This document shows positions 1 to 5,685 of a DNA stretch of 6,910 nt, piece by piece. Every line of letters starts with the position of its first letter. Within the stretch, counting starts at the first letter, position 1. Below the pieces are notes generated by a model. That model did not search any database, was not told the origin of the DNA, and saw only the letters and a list, made by a program, of their open reading frames with translations. Position numbers and translations under genes: made by a program. The stretch spans positions 1-6,910 of the forward strand of contig JAFACP010000030.1 of NCBI GenBank assembly GCA_023425455.1. Reading direction: 5' to 3'. The DNA comes from Pseudomonadota bacterium. Its GTDB lineage: Bacteria > Pseudomonadota > Gammaproteobacteria > Enterobacterales > Enterobacteriaceae.

Positions 1-1157
1 CGGTAGGCACGTGACTGCATACGGTAGCCGCCAGCCGCCAGGGCGACGGTCACCAGCATCACGCTGGTGGTGGTCAGCAGCGGCGTGGCAATCAGCGCAG
101 AGACGACCAGACTGGCAAGGAAACAGAGGCCCAGTTGCAGGGTATTCTGCAGCGCCGCGGCGCGACCGGTGGCCTGCGGGAATGGACGTAATGCCTGCGC
201 CACCACGACAGGATAAATGGCGCCGTTAGCACTGGCCATGACGCAGAACGGAATTAAGATGGCCGTCAGTGATACGTCAGCGACAAAACCGACGGCCCAG
301 GTGCCGATAACGCTCAGTGCGAACAGCGCCAGTAGCCAGGGTAACATCTGCTGACCCTGCCATTTCTGCAATGCGGCACGACAGCCATATCCGCCAATCA
401 GGAAGGCGATGGTTTGCGGAACATAGCTCAGGCCGATGGCCGCCGGGCTGTAGCCCATCTCGTGCAAAATAAACGGCGACCCGGTCAGCCATGCGAAGAA
501 ACTGGCGGAGCAGGCGGCGTAAATCAGCACGTTGCCACGGTAGGCTTTGGTGCGCAGCAGAGAGATAAAGGTGACAGGCTTCGCCTCCGGGTGCGGGACG
601 TTAACGGGCGCGGGCTTAAGCGCGAGCGCGGGCAACATCAGCACCAGGGTGATGGCAAAGAGCGTGGCGAAGATGGCCTGCCATTCGAAATGGGCGAGGA
701 TCCAGCTTCCCAGCAGCGGAGCAAGGGCAGGGGACAAGCCAACCAGCGGCATAATGGTGGCAAAAATACGGTTGGTGCGTGATGCCGGGTAGTAATCGGT
801 CACCAGCGCCTGCCAGGTTACCGCCGCGGCGCAGACCCCGACGGCCTGAACAAAACGCAGCACCAGCAGCCAGGTGGCATCGCGAACCCATAACATCCCC
901 AGACAGCCGACGGCGAAAATCGCCAGTCCCAGCAGCAGGACCGGTTTACGGCCAAAGCGGTCAGAGAGCGGCCCCCACAGCAGCTGGGCAAAGGCAAACC
1001 CGGCGAGGAACAGACTCAGGCTGGCGCTGATCGCCGCAGCGGGCGTTTGCAGATCCGCCTGCATCGCCGAGAAGGCGGGTAAATACATATCGGTGGCCAG
1101 AAAGCCCAGCACGCTTAAGCCGCCGAGCCAGACTAAAAATCCTTTCCTGGGTTGCAT
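1..1157 (-). CDS. punC: PunC (YdhC) purine nucleoside transporter, MFS family, 3' end outside window
   Basis: Inner-membrane major facilitator of the Bcr/CflA drug/H+ antiporter group. In E. coli, PunC takes up adenosine and related purine nucleosides. I translated the minus strand from the ATG at 1157-1155: the frame is open for 385 codons to the window edge with no frameshift. The protein begins [13 protein letters not shown] and closely resembles E. coli YdhC (about 403 residues), so roughly 18 C-terminal residues are missing. MFS signature motif A is seen after the second helix at about residues 62-72 ([11 protein letters not shown]), and a TDMYLPAF stretch in helix 1 is typical of this group. 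A GGAG ribosome site lies about 9 bases before the ATG. The gene is divergent from punR, which in E. coli activates it. Identity is confident; substrate is taken from E. coli. Confidence 0.93.
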   Translation of the reverse strand, partial: MQPRKGFLVWLGGLSVLGFLATDMYLPAFSAMQADLQTPAAAISASLSLFLAGFAFAQLLWGPLSDRFGRKPVLLLGLAIFAVGCLGMLWVRDATWLLVLRFVQAVGVCAAAVTWQALVTDYYPASRTNRIFATIMPLVGLSPALAPLLGSWILAHFEWQAIFATLFAITLVLMLPALALKPAPVNVPHPEAKPVTFISLLRTKAYRGNVLIYAACSASFFAWLTGSPFILHEMGYSPAAIGLSYVPQTIAFLIGGYGCRAALQKWQGQQMLPWLLALFALSVIGTWAVGFVADVSLTAILIPFCVMASANGAIYPVVVAQALRPFPQATGRAAALQNTLQLGLCFLASLVVSALIATPLLTTTSVMLVTVALAAGGYRMQSRAY

Positions 1158-1198
1158 TGTTTTATTCTCCATGGGGAGGCAGGTGTACGTTGGCGCAG

Positions 1199-1227
1199 AG
1201 TGTAGGGAGTGCAAAGCGGCTTGTGAA
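1199..1227 (-). promoter_or_regulatory. punC promoter (-35/-10)
   Basis: On the minus strand TTCACA (1227-1222, 5 of 6 to the sigma-70 -35 consensus) and TACACT (1204-1199, 4 of 6) are 17 bases apart. Transcription would start near 1192, giving a leader of about 35 bases before the punC ATG. It is the best sigma-70 pair in the punC-punR gap. Called by eye; no start-site data. Confidence 0.6.
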
Positions 1228-1251
1228 ACGCTAATATTTGGCTGGTGTATT
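1221..1251 (+). promoter_or_regulatory. Possible punR promoter
   Basis: TTGTGA (1221-1226) could be a -35 box. TGTATT (1246-1251), preceded by TG at 1243-1244, could be an extended -10. The 19-base spacing is long, so this is a weak call. If correct, it overlaps the inverted repeat at 1236-1256 and abuts the punC -35 box. Confidence 0.25.
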
Positions 1252-1256
1252 CAAAT
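1236..1256. promoter_or_regulatory. Candidate PunR (LysR-type) operator
   Basis: An AT-rich inverted repeat ATTTG-N11-CAAAT has the size and geometry of LysR-family recognition boxes. Its centre (about 1246) is some 54 bases upstream of the predicted punC start, suited to activation of punC. It also overlaps the likely punR promoter, suited to the autorepression usual for divergent LysR regulators. The role is inferred from position and symmetry. Confidence 0.45.
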
Positions 1257-1272
1257 TTTTTGCAGGCAGAAA

Positions 1273-2184
1273 ATGTGGTCAGAATATTCTCTTGAGGTCG
1301 TCGATGCCGTGGCGCGAAACGGCAGCTTCAGCGGTGCTGCGCAGGAGCTGCACCGTGTGCCTTCAGCCATCAGCTATACCGTGCGTCAGCTCGAAGAGTG
1401 GCTGGCGGTCCCGCTGTTCGAACGGCGTCATCGCGATGTCGTGTTAACGCCCGCCGGGATATGGTTTTTAAAGGAAGGGCGTTCTGTTATCAAAAAAATG
1501 CAGATCACCCGTGAACAGTGTCAGCAGATCGCCAACGGCTGGCGCGGCCATCTTTCGATTGCGGTGGACAATATCGTGAAACCGGCGCGGACCCGGCAGA
1601 TGATTGTCGATTTCTACCGTCATTTTTCTGATGTCGAGCTGCGGGTCTCGCAGGAGGTGTTTAACGGCGTCTGGGATGCGCTTGCGGACGGCAGGGTAGA
1701 GATGGCGATTGGCGCGACGCAGGCTATCCCGGTTGGGGGGCGTTATGCCTTTCGCGACATGGGGATGCTGAGCTGGACCTGCGTGGTCGCAAGCCACCAC
1801 CCTCTGGCCACCGCGGCTGGCCCCTTAAGTGACGATACTCTGCGCAACTGGCCTTCGCTGGTGCTTGAAGATACCTCTCGCTCGCTGCCCAAGCGCATCA
1901 CCTGGTTGCTGGATAACCAGCGTCGCGTCGTGGCACCGGACTGGGGATCGTCAGCAACCTGTTTATCTGCCGGGCTGTGCGTGGGGATGGTGCCTGTCCA
2001 TTTTGCCCGACCGAGGATAATCACCGGAGAGTGGGTTGCGTTAACGCTGGAAAATCCGTTCCCGGATGCGGCCTGCTGCCTGACCTGGCAGCAAAACGAT
2101 GTCTCCCCCGCGATGGCCTGGCTGCTGGACTATCTGGGCGACAGTGAAACGCTGAACCGGGAGTGGTTACGGGAGCCAGAATAA
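1273..2184 (+). CDS. punR: PunR (YdhB) LysR-type regulator of punC
   Basis: DNA-binding transcription regulator of 303 residues. In E. coli, PunR activates the adjacent transporter gene punC in response to purine nucleosides. The N-terminal winged helix-turn-helix is at about residues 5-60, with the recognition region SFSGAAQELHRVPSAISYTV at 18-37. The LysR effector-binding domain fills about 88-295. I chose the ATG at 1273 because MWSEYSLEVV matches the E. coli start. The frame is open back to 874, but that extension lies antisense to punC and crosses the whole promoter region. The upstream ribosome site is weak (GCAGG at 1262-1266), fitting a low-level regulator. The protein ends at REPE; I recall the E. 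coli protein as a few residues longer (about 310). It is divergent from punC and convergent with purR. Family and orthology are confident. Confidence 0.93.
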   Translation: MWSEYSLEVVDAVARNGSFSGAAQELHRVPSAISYTVRQLEEWLAVPLFERRHRDVVLTPAGIWFLKEGRSVIKKMQITREQCQQIANGWRGHLSIAVDNIVKPARTRQMIVDFYRHFSDVELRVSQEVFNGVWDALADGRVEMAIGATQAIPVGGRYAFRDMGMLSWTCVVASHHPLATAAGPLSDDTLRNWPSLVLEDTSRSLPKRITWLLDNQRRVVAPDWGSSATCLSAGLCVGMVPVHFARPRIITGEWVALTLENPFPDAACCLTWQQNDVSPAMAWLLDYLGDSETLNREWLREPE

Positions 2185-2193
2185 CTGGCTCTC
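2171..2193. terminator. Hairpin shared by the convergent ends of punR and purR
   Basis: Arms 2171-2179 (GGGAGCCAG) and 2185-2193 (CTGGCTCTC) can form a 9-bp stem with one G-T pair, around the 5-base loop AATAA that contains the punR stop codon. The purR stop (2202-2200) lies 7 bases past the hairpin. There is no T-tract on either side, so it is at best a weak or factor-assisted terminator, or a 3'-end stabilising stem for both messages. Confidence 0.45.
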
Positions 2194-2199
2194 CAGGGA

Positions 2200-3225
2200 T
2201 TAACGGCGGTAATCGCGGAAAGGGCCGTCGGCAACGGAGCGACGTTCAATAAGACGCGGGTGAACCTCGATCGACTGCGACTCTTCGCGCTTGTTGACGA
2301 TCCTGTCCATCAGCATATTGAAGGCGGTCTCCCCCAGCGAATCTTTTGGCTGGTGGATGGTGGTCAGCGCCGGGGTAAAGAAGCGCGCGTTACGCACGTT
2401 ATCGTAGCCGATCAGCGAAATATCCTGCGGGACGCGCAGACCCAGTTCGTCCGCCGCGCACAGCGCGCCCATTGCCATAATATCGCCGCCGCAGAAGACA
2501 GCGGTTGGGCGATGCGGCTGAGAGACGATCTGCTGCATGGCGCGATAGCCAGATTCCGGCTCGAAGTCACCCTGCACAATCCAGTTCTCCGGCACGGTGA
2601 TCATCGCTTCGTCCATTGCCTTCATAAAACCGGCGAGGCGACCGGCGCCGGTGTTGCGCTCAAGTGGCCCCGGGATCACGCCGATCTCGCGGTGACCGCG
2701 TTCCACCAGGTAACGGCCGGCCATGTATCCGCCTTCAAAGGCGTTATCAATAACGGAATCGGTGAAATCCGCCCGCGCTTCGCCCCAGTCCATTACCACC
2801 ATCGGGATATGACGATACTCTTCCAGCATCGACAGTACCGACTCCGGGTACTCAGAGCACATCACCAGCAGACCATCCACGCGTTTTTGCGCCATCATCG
2901 ACAGGTAGGCGCGCTGCTTTTCAATATTGTTCCACGCGTTCCCCAGAATCAGGGTGTAGCCTTTCTGGAAACAGTTTTTTTCTACCGCTTCGATGATCTC
3001 AGCAAAATAGGCCGCTTCACTGCTGGTGGCCAGCAGGCCAATGGACTTGGTGTGATTCACTTTAAGGCTGCGGGCAACCGCGCTGGGTGAATAGTGCAGC
3101 TCTTTGATTGCCGCCCAGACGGCATTGCGCGTCTCTTCAGCAACAAAGCGGGTTTTGTTAATTACATGTGATACGGTTGTAGTGGAAACGTTTGCGCGTT
3201 TTGCCACGTCTTTTATTGTTGCCAT
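2200..3225 (-). CDS. purR: PurR purine repressor (LacI family)
   Basis: Cytoplasmic dimeric repressor of the purine synthesis regulon; it binds the PUR box when loaded with hypoxanthine or guanine. The 341 residues equal the E. coli length, with near-identity over the DNA-binding part. The LacI-type helix-turn-helix is at about residues 4-23 ([20 protein letters not shown]), and the minor-groove hinge helix is around 48-56 with Leu54. The corepressor pocket residues known for E. coli PurR are all at their expected numbers: Tyr73, Phe74, Arg190, Thr192, Phe221 and Asp275. The protein should therefore sense the same purine bases. The ATG at 3225 follows GGAG (3238-3235) by 9 bases. PUR boxes at 3182-3197 and 3270-3285 indicate autorepression. 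It converges with punR, grouping two purine regulators. Confidence 0.98.
   Translation of the reverse strand: MATIKDVAKRANVSTTTVSHVINKTRFVAEETRNAVWAAIKELHYSPSAVARSLKVNHTKSIGLLATSSEAAYFAEIIEAVEKNCFQKGYTLILGNAWNNIEKQRAYLSMMAQKRVDGLLVMCSEYPESVLSMLEEYRHIPMVVMDWGEARADFTDSVIDNAFEGGYMAGRYLVERGHREIGVIPGPLERNTGAGRLAGFMKAMDEAMITVPENWIVQGDFEPESGYRAMQQIVSQPHRPTAVFCGGDIMAMGALCAADELGLRVPQDISLIGYDNVRNARFFTPALTTIHQPKDSLGETAFNMLMDRIVNKREESQSIEVHPRLIERRSVADGPFRDYRR
3182..3197 (-). promoter_or_regulatory. PUR box O2 inside the purR coding sequence
   Basis: The minus strand reads GCGCAAACGTTTCCAC, centred on the AAACGTTT core of the PUR box. It covers codons 10-15 of purR, within the helix-turn-helix. E. coli purR has a second operator in the same place, acting with the upstream operator for autorepression. 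The site must serve both as operator and as coding sequence. Confidence 0.8.
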
Positions 3226-3269
3226 TAAATGTCACTCCAGACCATATCCTAAGCTCCTGAAAAACATGA

Positions 3270-3285
3270 AGGTAAACGTTTGCCT
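3270..3285 (-). promoter_or_regulatory. PUR box O1 upstream of purR
   Basis: The minus strand reads AGGCAAACGTTTACCT, an almost symmetric PUR box 45 bases upstream of the purR ATG, within the probable leader. Its centre is 88 bp from the O2 centre. It corresponds to the main autoregulatory operator of E. coli purR. I found no third PUR box, and none near punC, ydhP or sodB. Confidence 0.85.
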
Positions 3286-3301
3286 TCTCACACCCTTATT
3301 A

Positions 3302-3318
3302 CGCAATCTTGCATTGCG
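3302..3318. repeat. Inverted repeat CGCAAT-N5-ATTGCG in the purR promoter region
   Basis: A perfect 6-bp inverted repeat (3302-3307 and 3313-3318) lies just upstream of O1, where the purR core promoter should be. On the minus strand TAATAA (3301-3296) directly follows it and is a possible -10. No confident -35 was found. The repeat could be a binding site for another regulator or a chance palindrome. Confidence 0.4.
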
Positions 3319-3358
3319 ACACGCCGGGAAAACGACACAGGACGTCAGGAGGGGGTCA

Positions 3359-3442
3359 ATGGCCGGTACGCTAATAAATTTAGCGTGGAATTTTGTCTTA
3401 TCTTGGGCAAAAGGGGAAGAGCAAAAGTGGTTATCAGTTTAA
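3359..3442 (+). CDS. Candidate small protein, 27 residues, between purR and ynhF
   Basis: An ATG at 3359 opens a 27-codon frame ending TAA at 3440-3442. A perfect Shine-Dalgarno AGGAGG (3347-3352, within a run AGGAGGGGG) lies 6 bases before the ATG, the best ribosome site in the window. The predicted peptide starts MAGTLINLAWNFVLSWAKG. Residues 3-17 are mostly hydrophobic and could form a short or amphipathic membrane helix, followed by a charged tail (KGEEQK) ending LSV. It lies 80 bases upstream of ynhF in the same direction, so both could share a transcript. I do not recognise it and know of no E. coli counterpart. A longer frame reaches back to 3104, but that part is antisense to purR. 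Support is the ribosome site and composition only. Confidence 0.4.
   Translation: MAGTLINLAWNFVLSWAKGEEQKWLSV
3368..3386. repeat. Inverted repeat ACGCTAA-N5-TTAGCGT
   Basis: A perfect 7-bp inverted repeat (3368-3374 and 3380-3386) around TAAAT. It is operator-like in size and AT-rich in the centre. It sits in the purR-ynhF gap, inside the first codons of the candidate small ORF at 3359-3442. It could be a regulator site, or a small hairpin just after that ORF's start codon. Confidence 0.45.
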
Positions 3443-3522
3443 ATCCGGGAAGATTTTTGCCCGAAACTGTGTAAAAATGAGCAGGCTCACTTTTCGTGGG
3501 GGGATTAAAAGGAGAAAAATTG

Positions 3523-3612
3523 ATGAGTTCCGATCTGAAGTTTTCGCTGGTCACCACTTTTATCGTTCTGGCTTTGATTGTGGCGGGTGGTCTGACCGCT
3601 GCGCTGCACTGA
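3523..3612 (+). CDS. ynhF: YnhF small single-span membrane protein
   Basis: A 29-residue protein with sequence MSSDLKFSLVTTFIVLALIV continuing to TAALH. It aligns over its full length with E. coli YnhF (also 29 residues, beginning MSTDLKFSLVTT), a known small inner-membrane protein of unknown function. Residues about 7-27 form one hydrophobic helix; the polar N-terminus carries one Asp and one Lys. A strong ribosome site AAGGAGA (3509-3515) precedes the ATG by 7 bases. The gene stands between divergent purR and co-directional ydhP (165 bases downstream), with a modest hairpin after its stop. No clear promoter was found immediately upstream; it may be read from a start before 3350 together with the candidate ORF at 3359. 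Confidence 0.92.
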   Translation: MSSDLKFSLVTTFIVLALIVAGGLTAALH

Positions 3613-3619
3613 TTCAGGC

Positions 3620-3641
3620 GGAGGGAGCGCTGACTCCCTCC
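3620..3641 (+). terminator. Possible ynhF terminator
   Basis: Arms 3620-3627 (GGAGGGAG) and 3634-3641 (CTCCCTCC) form an 8-bp stem over a 6-base loop, 7 bases after the ynhF stop. The following bases (CGACCTTGCCTTGATTGTT) are only moderately T-rich, so termination is probably partial and some readthrough into ydhP is possible. Confidence 0.5.
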
Positions 3642-3707
3642 CGACCTTGCCTTGATTGTTACCACTCCGGCAAAAATCTTTTGCTAATTTGTTAACTTCT
3701 CATTTTT

Positions 3708-3723
3708 TGTGATTGATGTCATG
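3708..3723. promoter_or_regulatory. CRP-like site upstream of ydhP
   Basis: TGTGA-N6-TCATG: the left half matches the CRP consensus perfectly and the right half in three of five bases. It lies about 55-70 bases before the ydhP ATG in an AT-rich stretch. The ydhP core promoter is unclear; TTGATG (3714-3719) is one possible -35 and overlaps the site, leaving the mode of action undefined. Confidence 0.3.
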
Positions 3724-3777
3724 CTTTCGGCTTCTTTGTTCTGTGTCGTGAAGTGATACGGCACCCGGAGTTGACTC

Positions 3778-4944
3778 ATGAAAATCAATTTTCCTCTGCT
3801 GGCCCTCGCGACTGGCGCTTTTGGGATTGGCACCACCGAATTCTCCCCCATGGGACTGTTGCCTGTTATTGCCCGCGGGGTAGAGGTGTCTATTCCTGCG
3901 GCCGGGATGCTCATCAGCGCCTATGCAATAGGCGTAATGGTGGGGGCGCCGCTGATGACGCTGCTGCTGTCGCACCGCGCGCGGCGAAATGCGCTGATTT
4001 TCCTGATGGCGATTTTTACACTCGGTAACGTACTGTCGGCACTCTCTCCTGATTACACCACGCTGATGCTGTCGCGTATTCTGACCAGTCTTAACCACGG
4101 CGCGTTCTTCGGGCTGGGTTCCGTGGTGGCTGCAAGCGTGGTGCCGAAGCATAAACAGGCGAGCGCCGTCGCGACGATGTTTATGGGGCTCACTATCGCC
4201 AACATTGGCGGCGTACCCGCTGCAACCTGGCTGGGAGAGGCGATCGGCTGGCGAATGTCTTTTCTGGCGACTGCCGGGCTTGGCGTGGTCGCCATGGCGG
4301 CGCTGTTTGTCTCTCTTCCGCAAGGGCGAGCCGGTGAGCGCCCTGATGTCCGCAAAGAGCTGTCCGTACTGATGCGTCCGCAGGTTCTCTCCGCCCTGTT
4401 AACCACCGTGCTTGGTGCCGGGGCCATGTTTACCCTCTATACCTACATTTCACCGGTACTGCGTGATATTACGCATGCGACGCCGGCCTTTGTTACGGCC
4501 ATGCTGGTGCTGATTGGCACCGGTTTTTCCATCGGTAATTTCCTCGGTGGAAAGCTGGCTGACCGGTCAGTAAGCGGCACGCTGAAGGGCTTTCTGGTTC
4601 TGCTGATCGTCGTCATGGTGGCCATTCCGTGGCTGGCGCGCAGCGAAATCGGCGCCGCCGTGGCGATGGTGGTGTGGGGGGCGGCGACCTTTGCCGTGGT
4701 TCCTCCGCTGCAGATGCGCGTGATGCGCGTCGCACATGAAGCGCCGGGTCTCTCTTCTTCGGTGAATATTGGTGCTTTCAATCTCGGCAATGCGCTGGGC
4801 GCAGCGGCCGGTGGGGCGGTGATTTCCGGTGGAATGGGATACAGCTTTGTGCCGGTGATGGGGGCAATTATTGCCGCACTGGGCCTGCTGCTGGTGATGC
4901 TTTCAGGTCGTAAGCAGCCGCAAGAGCTCTGCGTTACAGAATAA
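3778..4944 (+). CDS. ydhP: YdhP, putative MFS transporter (AraJ-like)
   Basis: Inner-membrane major facilitator of 388 residues, highly similar to E. coli YdhP (about 389), a putative efflux transporter of the AraJ/sugar-efflux type with no firmly established substrate. It is hydrophobic throughout, with about 12 predicted helices. The start MKINFPLLALATGAFGIGTT, followed by EFSPMGLLP, carries the helix-1 TEF motif of this group. The loop after helix 2 has a degenerate motif A at about 56-70 (GAPLMTLLLSHRARR), where the usual Asp is replaced by Ser-His. A long loop near residues 180-195 (PQGRAGERPDVRKEL) separates the two six-helix halves. GGAG (3766-3769) lies 8 bases before the ATG. It converges with sodB, 37 bases from stop to stop. 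The family is certain; the transported compound is unknown. Confidence 0.92.
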   Translation: MKINFPLLALATGAFGIGTTEFSPMGLLPVIARGVEVSIPAAGMLISAYAIGVMVGAPLMTLLLSHRARRNALIFLMAIFTLGNVLSALSPDYTTLMLSRILTSLNHGAFFGLGSVVAASVVPKHKQASAVATMFMGLTIANIGGVPAATWLGEAIGWRMSFLATAGLGVVAMAALFVSLPQGRAGERPDVRKELSVLMRPQVLSALLTTVLGAGAMFTLYTYISPVLRDITHATPAFVTAMLVLIGTGFSIGNFLGGKLADRSVSGTLKGFLVLLIVVMVAIPWLARSEIGAAVAMVVWGAATFAVVPPLQMRVMRVAHEAPGLSSSVNIGAFNLGNALGAAAGGAVISGGMGYSFVPVMGAIIAALGLLLVMLSGRKQPQELCVTE

Positions 4945-4950
4945 GTAAAA

Positions 4951-4976
4951 ACGCAGAAGGGCGAACCCTTCTGCGT
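4951..4976 (-). terminator. Strong sodB terminator, also between ydhP and sodB ends
   Basis: A perfect 11-bp stem (4951-4961 with 4966-4976) closes a 4-base loop, TTCG on the minus strand. On that strand it is followed directly by TTTTAC, giving a textbook intrinsic terminator 5 bases after the sodB stop. On the plus strand it follows ydhP by 6 bases but lacks a T-tract, so it would only weakly stop ydhP transcripts. Confidence 0.88.
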
Positions 4977-4981
4977 GACGC

Positions 4982-5563
4982 TTATGCGGTGAAGTTCTTC
5001 GCCACAAACGCCCAGTTAACCAGCGCCCAGAAGTGCTCCAGGTAGTTCGGACGCCCGTTGCGGTAATCAATATAGTAAGCGTGTTCCCACACGTCGACGG
5101 TCATCAGCGGGGTTGCGCTGGTGGTCAGCGGCGTACCCGCATTAGCGGTGGAGACGATAGCCAGTTTGCCATCGGACTCTTTCACCAGCCAGGTCCAGCC
5201 AGAGCCAAAGTTCTTCACGGCGGCGTCAGTGAACTTCGCCTTAAACTCTGCAAAGCTACCAAACGCGGCGTTGATGGCATCGGCAAGTGCGCCGGTCGGT
5301 TCGCCACCGGCATGTGGCGCCAGGCAGTGCCAGTAGAAGGTGTGGTTCCACACCTGCGCGGCGTTGTTAAACACGCCACCCTCTGAACTGCGTACGATCT
5401 CTTCCAGCGTTTTACCTTCGAAAGCGGTGTCTTTGATCAGATTGTTCAGGTTGGTGACATAGGTCTGGTGGTGTTTGCCGTAATGATACTCGAGGGTTTC
5501 CGCTGAAATATGCGGGGCCAGGGCGTCTTTTGCATACGGTAGTGCAGGTAATTCGAACGACAT
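4982..5563 (-). CDS. sodB: SodB iron superoxide dismutase
   Basis: Cytoplasmic enzyme converting superoxide to oxygen and hydrogen peroxide. The 193 residues equal the E. coli SodB length. All four iron ligands are in place: His27, His74, Asp157 and His161, the last two in DVWEHAYY. Gln70, in [13 protein letters not shown], is the active-site glutamine position typical of iron rather than manganese enzymes. The outer-sphere Tyr35 and the GSGWTWLV stretch (about 120-127) are also present. The ATG at 5563 follows AAGGAGAG (5578-5571) by 7 bases and starts [10 protein letters not shown], as in E. coli. RyhB pairing is expected at the start codon, reducing synthesis when iron is scarce. mepH ends 122 bases upstream, and a promoter is seen in that gap. 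No unusual residues. Confidence 0.99.
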   Translation of the reverse strand: MSFELPALPYAKDALAPHISAETLEYHYGKHHQTYVTNLNNLIKDTAFEGKTLEEIVRSSEGGVFNNAAQVWNHTFYWHCLAPHAGGEPTGALADAINAAFGSFAEFKAKFTDAAVKNFGSGWTWLVKESDGKLAIVSTANAGTPLTTSATPLMTVDVWEHAYYIDYRNGRPNYLEHFWALVNWAFVAKNFTA

Positions 5564-5567
5564 TGCT
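5559..5567 (-). promoter_or_regulatory. RyhB small RNA pairing site at the sodB start codon
   Basis: The minus strand AGCAATGTC, overlapping the sodB ATG, is perfectly complementary to the GACAUUGCU segment of RyhB as I remember its sequence. This is the known E. coli site at which RyhB blocks translation and triggers mRNA decay under iron limitation. The bases before it (GA) extend complementarity to a neighbouring RyhB segment. Confidence 0.7.
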
Positions 5568-5591
5568 TCTCTCCTTATTATTTTGTACAGA

Positions 5592-5605
5592 CAATAACCT
5601 TATTG
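5592..5605 (-). promoter_or_regulatory. Stem-loop in the sodB leader
   Basis: On the minus strand CAATAA-GG-TTATTG forms a 6-bp inverted repeat about 28 bases before the ATG. E. coli sodB mRNA has a matching CAATAAGGCTATTG element near its 5' end, next to the Hfq-binding AU-rich stretch. Here AATAATAA follows, before the ribosome site. Conservation suggests it belongs to the RyhB/Hfq-controlled leader. Confidence 0.6.
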
Positions 5606-5616
5606 AATGCAGGGAT

Positions 5617-5644
5617 AGAGTAGCAAATTGAAAGGGGATGAAAA
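5617..5644 (-). promoter_or_regulatory. sodB promoter
   Basis: On the minus strand TTTTCA (5644-5639) and an extended -10 TGCTACTCT (5625-5617) are 16 bases apart. A start near 5610-5612 would give a leader of about 48 bases with the stem-loop near its 5' end, close to the E. coli arrangement. The -10 matches TATAAT in three positions, with the upstream TG compensating. Confidence 0.45.
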
Positions 5645-5655
5645 AGAGGAACTTA

Positions 5656-5678
5656 CCCTGCCGACGCGCGCGGCAGGG
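5656..5678 (-). terminator. mepH terminator
   Basis: An 8-bp GC-rich stem (CCCTGCCG at 5656-5663 with CGGCAGGG at 5671-5678) spans a 7-base loop, starting 7 bases after the mepH stop. On the minus strand it is followed by TAAGTTCCTCTTTTT, an interrupted T-rich tail. That tail runs into the sodB -35 region, so terminator and next promoter are packed together. Confidence 0.6.
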
Positions 5679-5685
5679 CAGGGAG

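Noticed and set aside
277..891. Minus-strand ORFs within punC, which might suggest a broken gene
   Set aside because: The punC frame read from the ATG at 1157 is uninterrupted to the window edge; these ORFs are in another frame.
1222..1237. TGTGA resembling a CRP half-site near punC
   Set aside because: The second half (AATAT) does not match TCACA, and the bases are explained by the punC -35 box on the other strand.
874..1272. N-terminal extension of the punR frame
   Set aside because: The frame stays open upstream of 1273, but that stretch is antisense to punC and spans the shared promoter region. MWSEYSLEVV is the proper LysR-type start.
2260..3090. 276-codon plus-strand ORF
   Set aside because: It lies fully antisense to purR, which is clearly the real gene; the His/Arg-rich translation resembles no family and is a codon-bias shadow.
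3700..4323. 207-codon minus-strand ORF
   Set aside because: It is antisense to the ydhP start and promoter; the translation is His/Arg/Gln-rich shadow sequence with no recognisable domain.
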